Assembly (NCBI GenBank): GCA_030645495.1
Contig: JAUSLV010000004.1
Location: 61,420 to 125,419, forward strand
From: Actinomycetota bacterium
Lineage (GTDB): Bacteria; Actinomycetota; Acidimicrobiia; Acidimicrobiales; Ilumatobacteraceae
Length of the DNA stretch: 64,000 nucleotides
Direction: 5' to 3'
Shown: positions 9,451-17,338 of the stretch, piece after piece
Layout: each line of letters opens with the position of its first letter
How positions within the stretch are numbered: position 1 is the first letter of the stretch
The notes under the pieces: generated by a model
What the model was told of the DNA's origin: nothing
The model's database searches: none
The model's input: only the letters and a program-made list of their open reading frames with translations
Position numbers and translations under genes: made by a program

Positions 9451-10247
9451 GTGTGTGCTCCGCGAAGGGCGTGCGAGATCTCGCCGCAGATGTGGGCGAA
9501 CTCGGGTTCGAAGCGCAGGTCGGGCACCCGCGGGTAGTCGAACGGAATGTCGTACTCGGCGACGATGCGGCCGGGCCGGGCGCTCATCACCATCACTTTC
9601 GTGGAGAGGAACACCGCTTCGCTGATCGAGTGGGTGATGAACAGGGCTGCGAATCGCTGGCGGTCGAACAGACTGATCACCTCGTCGTTGAGGCGCTCGC
9701 GGGTGATCTCGTCGACCGCGCCGAACGGCTCGTCGAACAGGAACACGCTGGGGCCGAGCACGAGCGTGCGGGCCAGCGAGGCGCGCATCTTCATGCCGCC
9801 CGACAGTTGCTTCGGGTACTTACGCTCGAATCCACCGAGACCGACCATCTGGATCGCGTCGGTGGCCCGCTGTGCGCGCTCGGCCTTGGGCACGCCGGCC
9901 AGTTCGGCGAGCAGCTCGACGTTGCGCTGCACGTTGCGCCACTGCAGCAGCGTGGCGTCCTGGAACACGTAGCCGACCTTCTTGCGGTCGACGGTGACGC
10001 TGCCGGTGGTGGGGTCGTGCAGGCCAGAGGCGATCTTCAGCAGGGTGCTCTTGCCGCAGCCGGATGGGCCGACGACCGTCACGAACTCGCCTGGGCGAAC
10101 ATCGAATGTGGTTTCACTCAAGGCATGGGTTCCGTCGGGGTACACCATGGAGACCCCGTTGAAACTCAGTGCCGGGGCGGACACAGAGTCGTTCATCCGG
10201 GGAACCCTAGTGGGTGCGTCGTCGTGGGCCTGCGTCGTTGCTTCCAT
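9447..10247 (-). CDS. ABC transporter ATP-binding protein, SsuB/TauB-type
   Basis: Cytoplasmic ATPase of the importer, 266 aa. Walker A GPSGCGKST is at residues 60-68, the signature LSGGM near 140, Walker B VFLFDEPFG near 160, and the switch His in FITHSISEA near 197. The ATG (10247) shares a base with the TGA of the upstream SDR (TGATG), showing coupled translation; a later Met at about residue 18 is possible but would break the coupling. The C-terminus (FDYPRVPDLRF) carries the short tail common in SsuB/TauB proteins. Substrate specificity rests with the lipoprotein. Confidence 0.9.
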   Translation of the reverse strand: MEATTQAHDDAPTRVPRMNDSVSAPALSFNGVSMVYPDGTHALSETTFDVRPGEFVTVVGPSGCGKSTLLKIASGLHDPTTGSVTVDRKKVGYVFQDATLLQWRNVQRNVELLAELAGVPKAERAQRATDAIQMVGLGGFERKYPKQLSGGMKMRASLARTLVLGPSVFLFDEPFGAVDEITRERLNDEVISLFDRQRFAALFITHSISEAVFLSTKVMVMSARPGRIVAEYDIPFDYPRVPDLRFEPEFAHICGEISHALRGAHT

Positions 10248-11014
10248 CAGTGCATCACCATCCCGCCGCTCACGTTCATCGCCTGCCCGGTGCAGTAACG
10301 CCCCTGGTCAGAGGCCAGAAACAGGGCCATTTCGGCCACCTCCTCAGGTTCGGCGCAGCGGCCCAGCGGCGAATGCGACGACCACTCGGCGACCATCTCC
10401 GTTGTTCGCGTGGCGGCGCCCATCTCCGTGAGCACGTAGCCCGGGCAGATGCAGTTGACACGGATGCCGTGCGGGCCGAGTTCCATCGCCGAGACCCGCG
10501 TGAGGCTGATCACGGCGGCCTTCGACGCGGCGTAGTGCGCCTGGCGAGGCGAGCCGACCTTGCCGCCCATGCTGGCCATGTTGACGATGGCGCCTTTCGT
10601 GCCGGAGGCGATCATCGCTCGGGCGACGACCTGGGTGGTGAGCAGCATCGAGCGCACGTTGACATCGAACGTGCGGTCCCAGTCGTGGACGGTGATCTCG
10701 AGCAGGGGGGCGAACAGCAGGATGCCGGCGTTGTTCACCAGCACGTCGATGCCGCCCAGCGCATCGATCGCGGCGGTGGTGACGGACGTCGCGCTGGCGG
10801 GGTCGCCGAGGTCGACGGCGAACGAGTGCGCACCGAGTAGGGCGGCGGTCTCGGCACAGCGTTCGCTCTCCCTGTCGAGCAGCGCGAGGTGCGCGCCCTG
10901 CTCGGCGAACGTGGTGGCGATGGCTGCGCCGATGCCTCGCGCCGCGCCGGTGACGATGACGCGCCGGCCGGCGAGTTGGCCGGTGGCGGGGCTGGAGGCG
11001 GACGCGGTAACCAT
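10247..11014 (-). CDS. Short-chain dehydrogenase/reductase
   Basis: Classical SDR, 255 aa: cofactor motif VTGAARGIGAAIA near residue 21, NNAG near 95, catalytic YAASK near 160 and a C-terminal GQAMNVSGGM typical of FabG-like enzymes. The Asp in LLDRESER after strand 2 suggests NAD(H) preference. It is the first gene of the SDR-ATPase-permease-lipoprotein set and sits directly downstream of the amidohydrolase, so it may oxidise or reduce a product of the imported compound. A TACGCT box lies 9 nt upstream of the ATG. Substrate unknown. Confidence 0.87.
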   Translation of the reverse strand: MVTASASSPATGQLAGRRVIVTGAARGIGAAIATTFAEQGAHLALLDRESERCAETAALLGAHSFAVDLGDPASATSVTTAAIDALGGIDVLVNNAGILLFAPLLEITVHDWDRTFDVNVRSMLLTTQVVARAMIASGTKGAIVNMASMGGKVGSPRQAHYAASKAAVISLTRVSAMELGPHGIRVNCICPGYVLTEMGAATRTTEMVAEWSSHSPLGRCAEPEEVAEMALFLASDQGRYCTGQAMNVSGGMVMH

Positions 11015-11023
11015 CTGGGCCGC

Positions 11024-11029
11024 AGCGTA
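11024..11029 (-). promoter_or_regulatory. -10 element TACGCT before SDR gene
   Basis: On the minus strand TACGCT ends 9 nt before ATG 11014. This would give a leaderless or nearly leaderless mRNA heading the SDR-ABC operon. Confidence 0.45.
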
Positions 11030-11081
11030 CGACAGCTGTTCGTTGCCGCTGCGCGCCGTGGTGTGAACGCTCTGTTTCGTG

Positions 11082-12272
11082 TCAGGGGTGAACGACGGAG
11101 CCTGCCCGGATGACCGTGCGACCTGGAGGCGCGAACGCGATGGCTTCGCGTACGGACGAGGCCGGCAGCAGCACCAGATCGGCCACCGCCCCCACTTCCG
11201 TGCCCGCCGCGTGCAGGCCCATCAGCGTGCGAACTGCGTCGCTGACGGCGTGGTACGCCTGCTCGGGCAGCTGGTGGCCGGCCGTCACCATCAGCGATGC
11301 GGTTTCCAGGCAATCGCCGCGACCCACAGGGTTGAACGGATCCTGCAGGTTGTCGGCGCCGGCCGCGACGTTGACGCCGGTATCGCGCAGCGCCCGCAGT
11401 GCGGTGAGTGCTCGTGGCATGGCCTGCTGCTGGTCGCGGCCCTGCAGGAACAAATTGCTGCTGGGCAGCGCGATCACGCTGATACCGGCGGCGGCCACTT
11501 TCTCGGCCACCCGGTGTTGCACCGACGACAGCTGGACTCCGAGGCTGATGCAATGGCTTGCGGCCACGCGGTGGGGGAATCCGCTGGCGAGCACGCGATC
11601 GGCGAGATCTTCCAAGGCGAACCGCTCGGGCACGAGCGTCTCGTCGGTGTGGAGATCGACCGGCAGACCTGCCTCCGCCGCCATGGCGAGGAACAGCTCG
11701 TTGGCCTCGGCGGGGTCGCCCTCCAGGTGCGGGCAGCCGCCCACGCCGTCGATACCCATCGCGATCGCCTCTCGCAACAGCGCGCGCTGGTCGGCTCCTG
11801 CGGATCCGATCGAGGGCCAGCCGCACAACGCGAACACCTCGATGGTCACCAGCTCGCGCAGCCGGTCGCGTACGGCCAGCAGCGCGTGCACCGACATGAG
11901 TCCGTTCGTGGTGGTGAGATCGGCGTGCGTGCGGATCGCTGTGGCACCGTTGGCTGCAATGAGGCGGGCGGCGCGCTCGGCGCGAACTTCTGTGTCGGCC
12001 TGCGTGATGCGGTCGCGGTGGGCCTCCATCGCGAGGATCGCGCCCATCAGGTCGCCGGTCGGGTTCGGCACGGTCTCGGAGAGGAACGCCTTGTCGAGAT
12101 GCGCGTGAGCCTCGGCCATTGCGGGCAGCAGCAACCCGCCGCGCGCATCGAGTACGCGGTCGCCCGGCTGTGCCGGCATCGCCACGGAGTGCACGCGGCC
12201 ATCCGCCAGGCGCAGCGACGTCGTTCGGCCGTCGGCCAGCAGCGCGTGGTCGATGAAGAGTGGAGAGACCAT
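11082..12272 (-). CDS. Amidohydrolase, cytosine-deaminase-like
   Basis: Metal-dependent deaminase/amidohydrolase with a TIM-barrel fold, 396 aa. Ligand motifs in order: AHAHLDKAFL (HxH) near residue 58, VDLHTDE near 195, ASHCIS near 230 and GADNLQDPFNPVGRGD near 295. The DK after the first His pair and the D-N-x-x-DPF block are features of the CodA branch, which deaminates cytosine, creatinine-type or triazine rings. ATG 12272 is supported by TACCCT 8 nt upstream; the long reading frame further upstream overlaps the gamma-glutamyltransferase gene and is not coding. It belongs with the ABC importer next door. Confidence 0.85.
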   Translation of the reverse strand: MVSPLFIDHALLADGRTTSLRLADGRVHSVAMPAQPGDRVLDARGGLLLPAMAEAHAHLDKAFLSETVPNPTGDLMGAILAMEAHRDRITQADTEVRAERAARLIAANGATAIRTHADLTTTNGLMSVHALLAVRDRLRELVTIEVFALCGWPSIGSAGADQRALLREAIAMGIDGVGGCPHLEGDPAEANELFLAMAAEAGLPVDLHTDETLVPERFALEDLADRVLASGFPHRVAASHCISLGVQLSSVQHRVAEKVAAAGISVIALPSSNLFLQGRDQQQAMPRALTALRALRDTGVNVAAGADNLQDPFNPVGRGDCLETASLMVTAGHQLPEQAYHAVSDAVRTLMGLHAAGTEVGAVADLVLLPASSVREAIAFAPPGRTVIRAGSVVHP

Positions 12273-12280
12273 TGCCAGCG

Positions 12281-12286
12281 AGGGTA
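12281..12286 (-). promoter_or_regulatory. -10 element TACCCT, leaderless start of amidohydrolase
   Basis: Minus-strand TACCCT ends 8 nt before ATG 12272. It overlaps the last bases of the upstream gene region, so the gene can be transcribed separately from gamma-glutamyltransferase. Confidence 0.45.
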
Positions 12287-12288
12287 GA

Positions 12289-13851
12289 TCAGCCGCCGGC
12301 GGCCGACCCGATCCGCGCTCGCGGGTCTGCCGCTCCGGCCCAGAACCCGGAAGGATCGCGCACGATGACATGAGCATGCCCGAACCCGCTGTCGTGCTCG
12401 GGTCGGACGACGACGTGGTGCCCCCGGGCGCGAAGGCCCTCGGCCCATTCGGTTGGAGCGTTGCCCTCCACCTGCACCGTGGGTGCCTGTGGCGACGTCC
12501 AGGTGTCGAAGCCGGTGGTGGGCCCGGCCAGCGCCCACCGACCGGCGTGCACCGCCGCGGCGGGCGACTGCTGGTGGTGAAACAACCGGGCAGCGAGTTG
12601 CAGCAGGATCTGCGGCTGTGCGTCGCCGCCCATCGTGCCGAACACCGCGGCGAGGTCGCCGCCTCGCGTCGCGAGTGCGGGCGACAACGTGTGCGGGGGC
12701 CGTGCACCCGGGCGCAACTCGGCGGGGTGCCCGGGCTGCAGGCTGAAGCCGAGGCCGCGGTTGTGGACGTTGATGCCCGTGGTGGGCTCGACGAGCCATG
12801 AGCCGAACCCCGATGCGTTGGACTGGATCAATGACACGCCCATGCCCTCCGCGTCGGTGGTGCACAGGTAGGTCGTGTCGCCGTCGTGCCCGGCCATCGG
12901 CCACGGTGCCGCGTGGTGGCGATCGAATTGCGGAAGCCGCGCCGAGATGGCCGCGAGCAGCGCCTCGCCGTCGGCACCCTCGTGCAGCACCTTGGGCCGG
13001 TCGTGGCCGGCCAGCTTGGCCACCTCGATCAGCAGGTGCGCCCAGTGCTCGTGGTCGGGGTCGGCGGGCAGGCCCGCAGCGTGGGCCAGCGCTGCGGCGC
13101 CGAGCGTGAGGTACCCCTGTGAGTTCGGCGGCACGGTCCACAAGCGCACGCCGAACGCATCTGCGCCGAGTGCGGGCACCCACTGCGCCTGGCTGCGGGC
13201 GAGATCGTCGGCGTTGAACCAGCCCTGGCCCAGCGCCTGCAACCCTTCGCCGAACGCGCCGCCGTAGTACGCGTCGCGCCCGCCCTCGGCAACTGCGCGC
13301 AATGCGGTCGCGACGCCCGGGCGGCGCACACGGTCGCCCGGCCGGCGCGCCTGGCTGCTCAGTTCGTGCAGGGCGGCTCGTGCACGCTCGTCGAGCATCG
13401 CGACCGAACCCACCAGCAGCGGACTCGCCGGAAAGCCGTCGTCGGCGAGTGCGATCGCGGGCGCCAGCAGCGTGCGCAGCGGCAGCGACCCGAACCGCTC
13501 GTGCAACGCGACCCAGCCGTCGACACAGCCGGGCACGGTCACCGAACGGATGTCGTGACGGAACGGCATCGTGGAGAATCCGTCGGCGCGCAGCGCTGCT
13601 GCGTCGGCGCCGCTGCCGGCGCGCCCGCTGGCGTTGAGGCAGTGCACCTCGCCTCCGTGATGCACGAGGGCGAACAGGTCGCCGCCCATGCCGCACAGGT
13701 GGGGCCCCGTCACGGCGATTGCTGCGTTCGTCGCGATCGCCGCGTCGATGGCATTGCCGCCCAGGGCGAGGATGGCCGCGCCGGCCTGCGTGGCCAGGTG
13801 ATCGGCGCTCACCACCATGTGGCGCGGTGCGCGGAGGGTGACCGGGTTCAC
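12289..13851 (-). CDS. Gamma-glutamyltransferase family protein
   Basis: N-terminal-nucleophile hydrolase of the GGT family, 520 aa, which cleaves gamma-glutamyl amides. The self-processing site with the nucleophile Thr is in GHDGDTTYLCTTDAEG near residue 335; the later substrate-binding region includes PPHTLSPAL and GTMGGDAQPQ. The N-terminal half has the family pattern GGNAIDAAIAT. No signal peptide is seen, so it may be cytoplasmic, unlike exported E. coli Ggt. The start chosen is GTG 13851, which overlaps the GDPD stop (GTGA). It fits a cluster releasing nitrogen from amides and N-heterocycles. Confidence 0.87.
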   Translation of the reverse strand: MNPVTLRAPRHMVVSADHLATQAGAAILALGGNAIDAAIATNAAIAVTGPHLCGMGGDLFALVHHGGEVHCLNASGRAGSGADAAALRADGFSTMPFRHDIRSVTVPGCVDGWVALHERFGSLPLRTLLAPAIALADDGFPASPLLVGSVAMLDERARAALHELSSQARRPGDRVRRPGVATALRAVAEGGRDAYYGGAFGEGLQALGQGWFNADDLARSQAQWVPALGADAFGVRLWTVPPNSQGYLTLGAAALAHAAGLPADPDHEHWAHLLIEVAKLAGHDRPKVLHEGADGEALLAAISARLPQFDRHHAAPWPMAGHDGDTTYLCTTDAEGMGVSLIQSNASGFGSWLVEPTTGINVHNRGLGFSLQPGHPAELRPGARPPHTLSPALATRGGDLAAVFGTMGGDAQPQILLQLAARLFHHQQSPAAAVHAGRWALAGPTTGFDTWTSPQAPTVQVEGNAPTEWAEGLRARGHHVVVRPEHDSGFGHAHVIVRDPSGFWAGAADPRARIGSAAGG

Positions 13852-14597
13852 CGCCAGACCCCGCGTGCTTCGAACACCTCGCGCAGCACGTACGGCTTGT
13901 CGGTCATCAACCCGTCGACGCCGAGATCGAGCAGGCGGTTCATCTCCGCGGGGTCGTCGATCGTCCATACGTGCACGCTGATGCCCAGCGCGTGCGCCCG
14001 CTGCACGAACGCAGGGGTGACCACGGTGAGTGGACCCTGCCGTACGGGCACCTGGGCAGCGAGCCCTGCGGCACGGCGCGGGCGGGCGTAACGCAGCCTG
14101 GCGACCTCGGTGGGCCCGAGCGCCGAGCACAGCTGATCACCCAGCACCGCACGCAGGCGGGCGATGCGCCGGTCGCTGAAGGCGCCGACGCACACTCGGT
14201 CGAGCGCATCGACGCGGCGCAGCGAGCTCACCAAGGCATCGACGGCTTGATTCGACTTGCAGTCGATGTTCACCCTCAGCTCGGGCCAGGTGCCGAGCAG
14301 CTCTTCCAGCAGCGGAATCGGGGCCTTCCCACCGACGAGCGCGGTACGCACCTCGCTGTACGGCAGGTCGCTGATCCGGCCCGTGCGCCCGCAGGTACGG
14401 CTGAGGTCGTTGTCGTGGAACGCCAGCAGTACGCCGTCGGCGGTGACCTGCACGTCGGTCTCGACGTAGCGGTAACCGGCGTCGACTGCGTACTGGAAGG
14501 CCGGCATCGTGTTCTCGGATACGTCGCTGGCTCCGCCGCGGTGGGCGAACGGGATCGGGCCGTCCCAATCGAGGTAGGGGTGGATCGGGGTCGTCAT
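13848..14597 (-). CDS. Glycerophosphodiester phosphodiesterase
   Basis: GDPD enzyme of 249 aa that hydrolyses glycerophosphodiesters to glycerol-3-phosphate and an alcohol. Active-site blocks are present: AHRGGASDVSENT near residue 18, ETDVQVTADGVLLAFHD near 43 (metal Glu/Asp and second catalytic His), NIDCKS near 105 and VWTID near 205. No signal peptide is seen, so it is probably cytoplasmic. ATG 14597 is 22 bp from the divergent aldehyde dehydrogenase start. The stop overlaps the gamma-glutamyltransferase GTG by 4 bp, indicating coupling. Confidence 0.9.
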   Translation of the reverse strand: MTTPIHPYLDWDGPIPFAHRGGASDVSENTMPAFQYAVDAGYRYVETDVQVTADGVLLAFHDNDLSRTCGRTGRISDLPYSEVRTALVGGKAPIPLLEELLGTWPELRVNIDCKSNQAVDALVSSLRRVDALDRVCVGAFSDRRIARLRAVLGDQLCSALGPTEVARLRYARPRRAAGLAAQVPVRQGPLTVVTPAFVQRAHALGISVHVWTIDDPAEMNRLLDLGVDGLMTDKPYVLREVFEARGVWR

Positions 14598-14606
14598 CGC
14601 TCCCAG

Positions 14607-14612
14607 TATCGT
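14607..14612 (+). promoter_or_regulatory. -10 element TATCGT, leaderless start of aldehyde dehydrogenase
   Basis: TATCGT ends 7 nt before ATG 14620 in the 22-bp gap between divergent starts, too short for a normal 5' leader. Confidence 0.5.
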
Positions 14613-14619
14613 CGGTTCC

Positions 14620-15999
14620 ATGCCCGACGTGATCACTGTCCGCTCGCCCTACGACGACTCCGTCATCGGCGAGATACCTGCGCAGACACCGGCGGATGTT
14701 GATCGTGCGGTGGCGATCGCGAAAAAGGCGCTGCACGACCACCCGTTGCCGCTGTGGAAGCGTGCCGAGATCCTCGACAAGGCCGCCGCCCGCCTCACCG
14801 AGCGGCGCGAGGAGTTCGCCCGGATCATCGCTCGCGAAGCCGCCAAGCCGATCCGCACGGCCCGAGCCGAGGCCGAACGCGCCGCCGGCACGTTCCAGTT
14901 CGCTGCCGCCGAGGCCCGCAAGCTCACGGGCGAGACGATCCCGCTCGACGCGATCGCTGCCGGCGAGGGCAAGTTGGGCTTCACGCTGCGGGTGCCGATC
15001 GGGGTGGTGGGCGCCATCGCTCCGTTCAACTTCCCGCTGAACCTGGTGGTGCACAAGGTGGGGCCGGCCATCGCTGCCGGGTGCCCGGTGGTGCTGAAGC
15101 CCGCCAGCCAGACGCCGTTCAGCAGCATTGCCCTGGCGCAGATGCTGGTGGAGGAGTGCGGGCTGCCGGCCGAGTATCTCCAGGTCGTCACCGGCGGCGG
15201 GGGCACCGTGGGCAACGCGATCGTCGACCACCCGGATGTCGCCCTGATCACGTTCACGGGCTCACCCGAGGTCGGTTGGGGTATTCGCGCCCGGGCACCG
15301 CGCAAGCGTGTCGGACTGGAGCTGGGCAACAACGCTCCGTGCATCATCGAACCCGACGGCGACTGGCAGACCGCGGCGGCGAAGATCAAGGTGGCCGGTT
15401 TCAGTCACGCCGGCCAGAGCTGCATCTCCACGCAGCGGGTGTTGGTGCACCGCTCGATAGCGGATGAGTTCACCGCCGCGCTGGCAGCTCACGTGAACAC
15501 GCTCGTAGTGGGTGATCCGATGGAAGAGGCAACCGACGTCTCGGCGCTGATCTCGACGGGCGAGCGCGATCGCGTTGCCGCTTGGATCGAAGAGGCGCGT
15601 GCCGCGGGGGCCGTCATCGCTGCCGGTGGCACGGTGCAGGCCGACGGCGTGCTGCGGCCGACGGTGATCGCCAACGCCACCCCCGACCTGAAGGTGTGCT
15701 CGCAGGAGGTGTTCGGCCCCGTGGTGGCCGTCACCGCCTACGACACGCTCGACGAGGCGATCGGGTTGGCGAACGATACGAAGTTCGGCCTGCAGGCCTC
15801 GATCTTCACCAGCGACATCACGAAGGCGCTCAAGGCCGTACGTGCGCTCGACTTCGGTGGGGTACTCGTGAACGAGGTGCCCACGTGGCGTGCCGACCAG
15901 CAGCCGTACGGCGGGTTGCGCGACAGCGGCAACACGCGCGAGGGGCCCGCCTACAGCGTGCGCGAGATGACCGAGATCAAGATGGTGGTGCTGTCCTGA
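14620..15999 (+). CDS. Aldehyde dehydrogenase (NAD(P)+)
   Basis: Cytoplasmic aldehyde dehydrogenase, 459 aa. The NAD-binding part has GVVGAIAPFNFPLNLVVHK near residue 130, the catalytic Glu lies in ELGNNAPCIIE near 230 and the catalytic Cys in HAGQSCISTQRV near 267; the C-terminal ALDH signature (FGPVVAV, GGLRDSGN) follows. Slightly short for the family (about 480-500). It is closest in pattern to the lactaldehyde/phosphonoacetaldehyde-type subgroup; the substrate is uncertain. Its 3' end overlaps the convergent diguanylate cyclase by 23 bp. Confidence 0.9.
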   Translation: MPDVITVRSPYDDSVIGEIPAQTPADVDRAVAIAKKALHDHPLPLWKRAEILDKAAARLTERREEFARIIAREAAKPIRTARAEAERAAGTFQFAAAEARKLTGETIPLDAIAAGEGKLGFTLRVPIGVVGAIAPFNFPLNLVVHKVGPAIAAGCPVVLKPASQTPFSSIALAQMLVEECGLPAEYLQVVTGGGGTVGNAIVDHPDVALITFTGSPEVGWGIRARAPRKRVGLELGNNAPCIIEPDGDWQTAAAKIKVAGFSHAGQSCISTQRVLVHRSIADEFTAALAAHVNTLVVGDPMEEATDVSALISTGERDRVAAWIEEARAAGAVIAAGGTVQADGVLRPTVIANATPDLKVCSQEVFGPVVAVTAYDTLDEAIGLANDTKFGLQASIFTSDITKALKAVRALDFGGVLVNEVPTWRADQQPYGGLRDSGNTREGPAYSVREMTEIKMVVLS

Positions 16000-17260
16000 C
16001 GACGTTGCGGCCGTCGGCCTTCGCTCTGTAGAGCGCCCGGTCGGCGGCGGCGAGCGCGTCGTCGAAGGCGGTGGGTGCCCCGAACTCGGCGACGCCGAAC
16101 GAGGCAGTGACGTGCAGCTCGTCGGGCCAGAGGGGCGACGCAACAGTGGCGATTGACGCGCGGTAGCGCTCGGCGGAGGCGACGGCCTCGGCAGCCGACG
16201 TGCTGGGCAGCAACGCGATGAACTCCTCGCCACCCCAGCGGGCGAACACGTCGCTGCTGCGCATCTCCGCCCGCAGCGCGGCGGACGCCCGCTCGAGCAC
16301 CGCGTCGCCGATGGCGTGGCCGTACGTGTCGTTGACCGCCTTGAACCCGTCGAGGTCGATGAGCACGAGCGCCGCACCGCGGCCGTGTTGGGTCATCGAG
16401 CTGCTCTCGTGGAACACGCGATCGAGGAACGCTCGTCGGTTGAGCACGCCGGTGAGTGGGTCGTAGGACGCGAGTTCGGTGGTGTGCACCAGGGCATCGG
16501 CCAGCTGGCGGTTCACCGCCTCCAGCTCGTCTCGGTGGTGACGCACGCTCGAATGCAGCTGCGTCACGCGATCGAGCAACATCCGGTTGACGATCTCGGA
16601 CCGGACGCTGCGCACCGTCTGGCGCTGAAGGTTGAACGCATGCAGGGTGAGGACCGCGTGGTACAGCGCGATGCAGATGATGAACGCCAGGCGGGCATCG
16701 CCGTTGTCGAAGGAAGCCCGGATCGTGAGGCACGACCAGAACGCGACGACGACGAAAATGATCGTGCGCTTGCTGACGGAAGCGACGAGCACCGTCACGC
16801 CCTCGACCGCAATCACCGCGATCACGGCCAGTACGGACAGCGGTTCGGTGAGCAGCGGCGACGGCGCGAGGAAGATGACGCACGACCAGGTGAGCGCCAC
16901 GAACGCGAACCACAGTTCCATGCCGAGGAGGTATCCCTCGCGGACAGCCTTCTCCGCGCCGATCCGTAGAACCTTTTGGGCGAGGAAGTGGCTTCCCCAG
17001 GCGGCGGCCGCACGTGCCGCGACGAAGACCATCACCTGCCAGATCGGCGCGATCTGGGTGAAGACGCCGGCGATCACGAGCGTGCCGGCGATGCCGGTGA
17101 TGACGATGTCGCGGTCGCTGTAAGCGAGGCGCAGCAGCATGCCCGCGCGGATGTCGTCGTCGGTGACCCTGATCAACTCGCCGGTGAGATCGGCCACCGG
17201 GGCGCGCTCGTGCGCTCCGGGTTCGCCGGCGGCCCCTCCCTCAGCGTCTCGCTCGGTCAT
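15977..17260 (-). CDS. Membrane-bound GGDEF diguanylate cyclase
   Basis: Makes cyclic di-GMP from two GTP. The 427-aa protein has a short soluble N-terminus, about six hydrophobic helices (residues about 50-200), a linker likely to form a coiled coil, and a C-terminal GGDEF domain. The active-site motif is GGEEF at residues 343-347, an allowed variant. An RSSD inhibitory site lies exactly five residues upstream, so product inhibition is expected. Start ATG 17260 has GGAGG 7 nt upstream, one of the few clear Shine-Dalgarno sequences in the window; an upstream in-frame start at 17296 is less likely. Sensor ligand unknown; no EAL domain is attached. Confidence 0.9.
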   Translation of the reverse strand: MTERDAEGGAAGEPGAHERAPVADLTGELIRVTDDDIRAGMLLRLAYSDRDIVITGIAGTLVIAGVFTQIAPIWQVMVFVAARAAAAWGSHFLAQKVLRIGAEKAVREGYLLGMELWFAFVALTWSCVIFLAPSPLLTEPLSVLAVIAVIAVEGVTVLVASVSKRTIIFVVVAFWSCLTIRASFDNGDARLAFIICIALYHAVLTLHAFNLQRQTVRSVRSEIVNRMLLDRVTQLHSSVRHHRDELEAVNRQLADALVHTTELASYDPLTGVLNRRAFLDRVFHESSSMTQHGRGAALVLIDLDGFKAVNDTYGHAIGDAVLERASAALRAEMRSSDVFARWGGEEFIALLPSTSAAEAVASAERYRASIATVASPLWPDELHVTASFGVAEFGAPTAFDDALAAADRALYRAKADGRNVVRTAPPS

Positions 17261-17338
17261 TCCCGATCCTCCGCCTTCTGACGTTAGCCGTCGCACGAGG
17301 TCCGGATGGCCGAACCGAAGGTTCCTGTCAGCTTCTCG

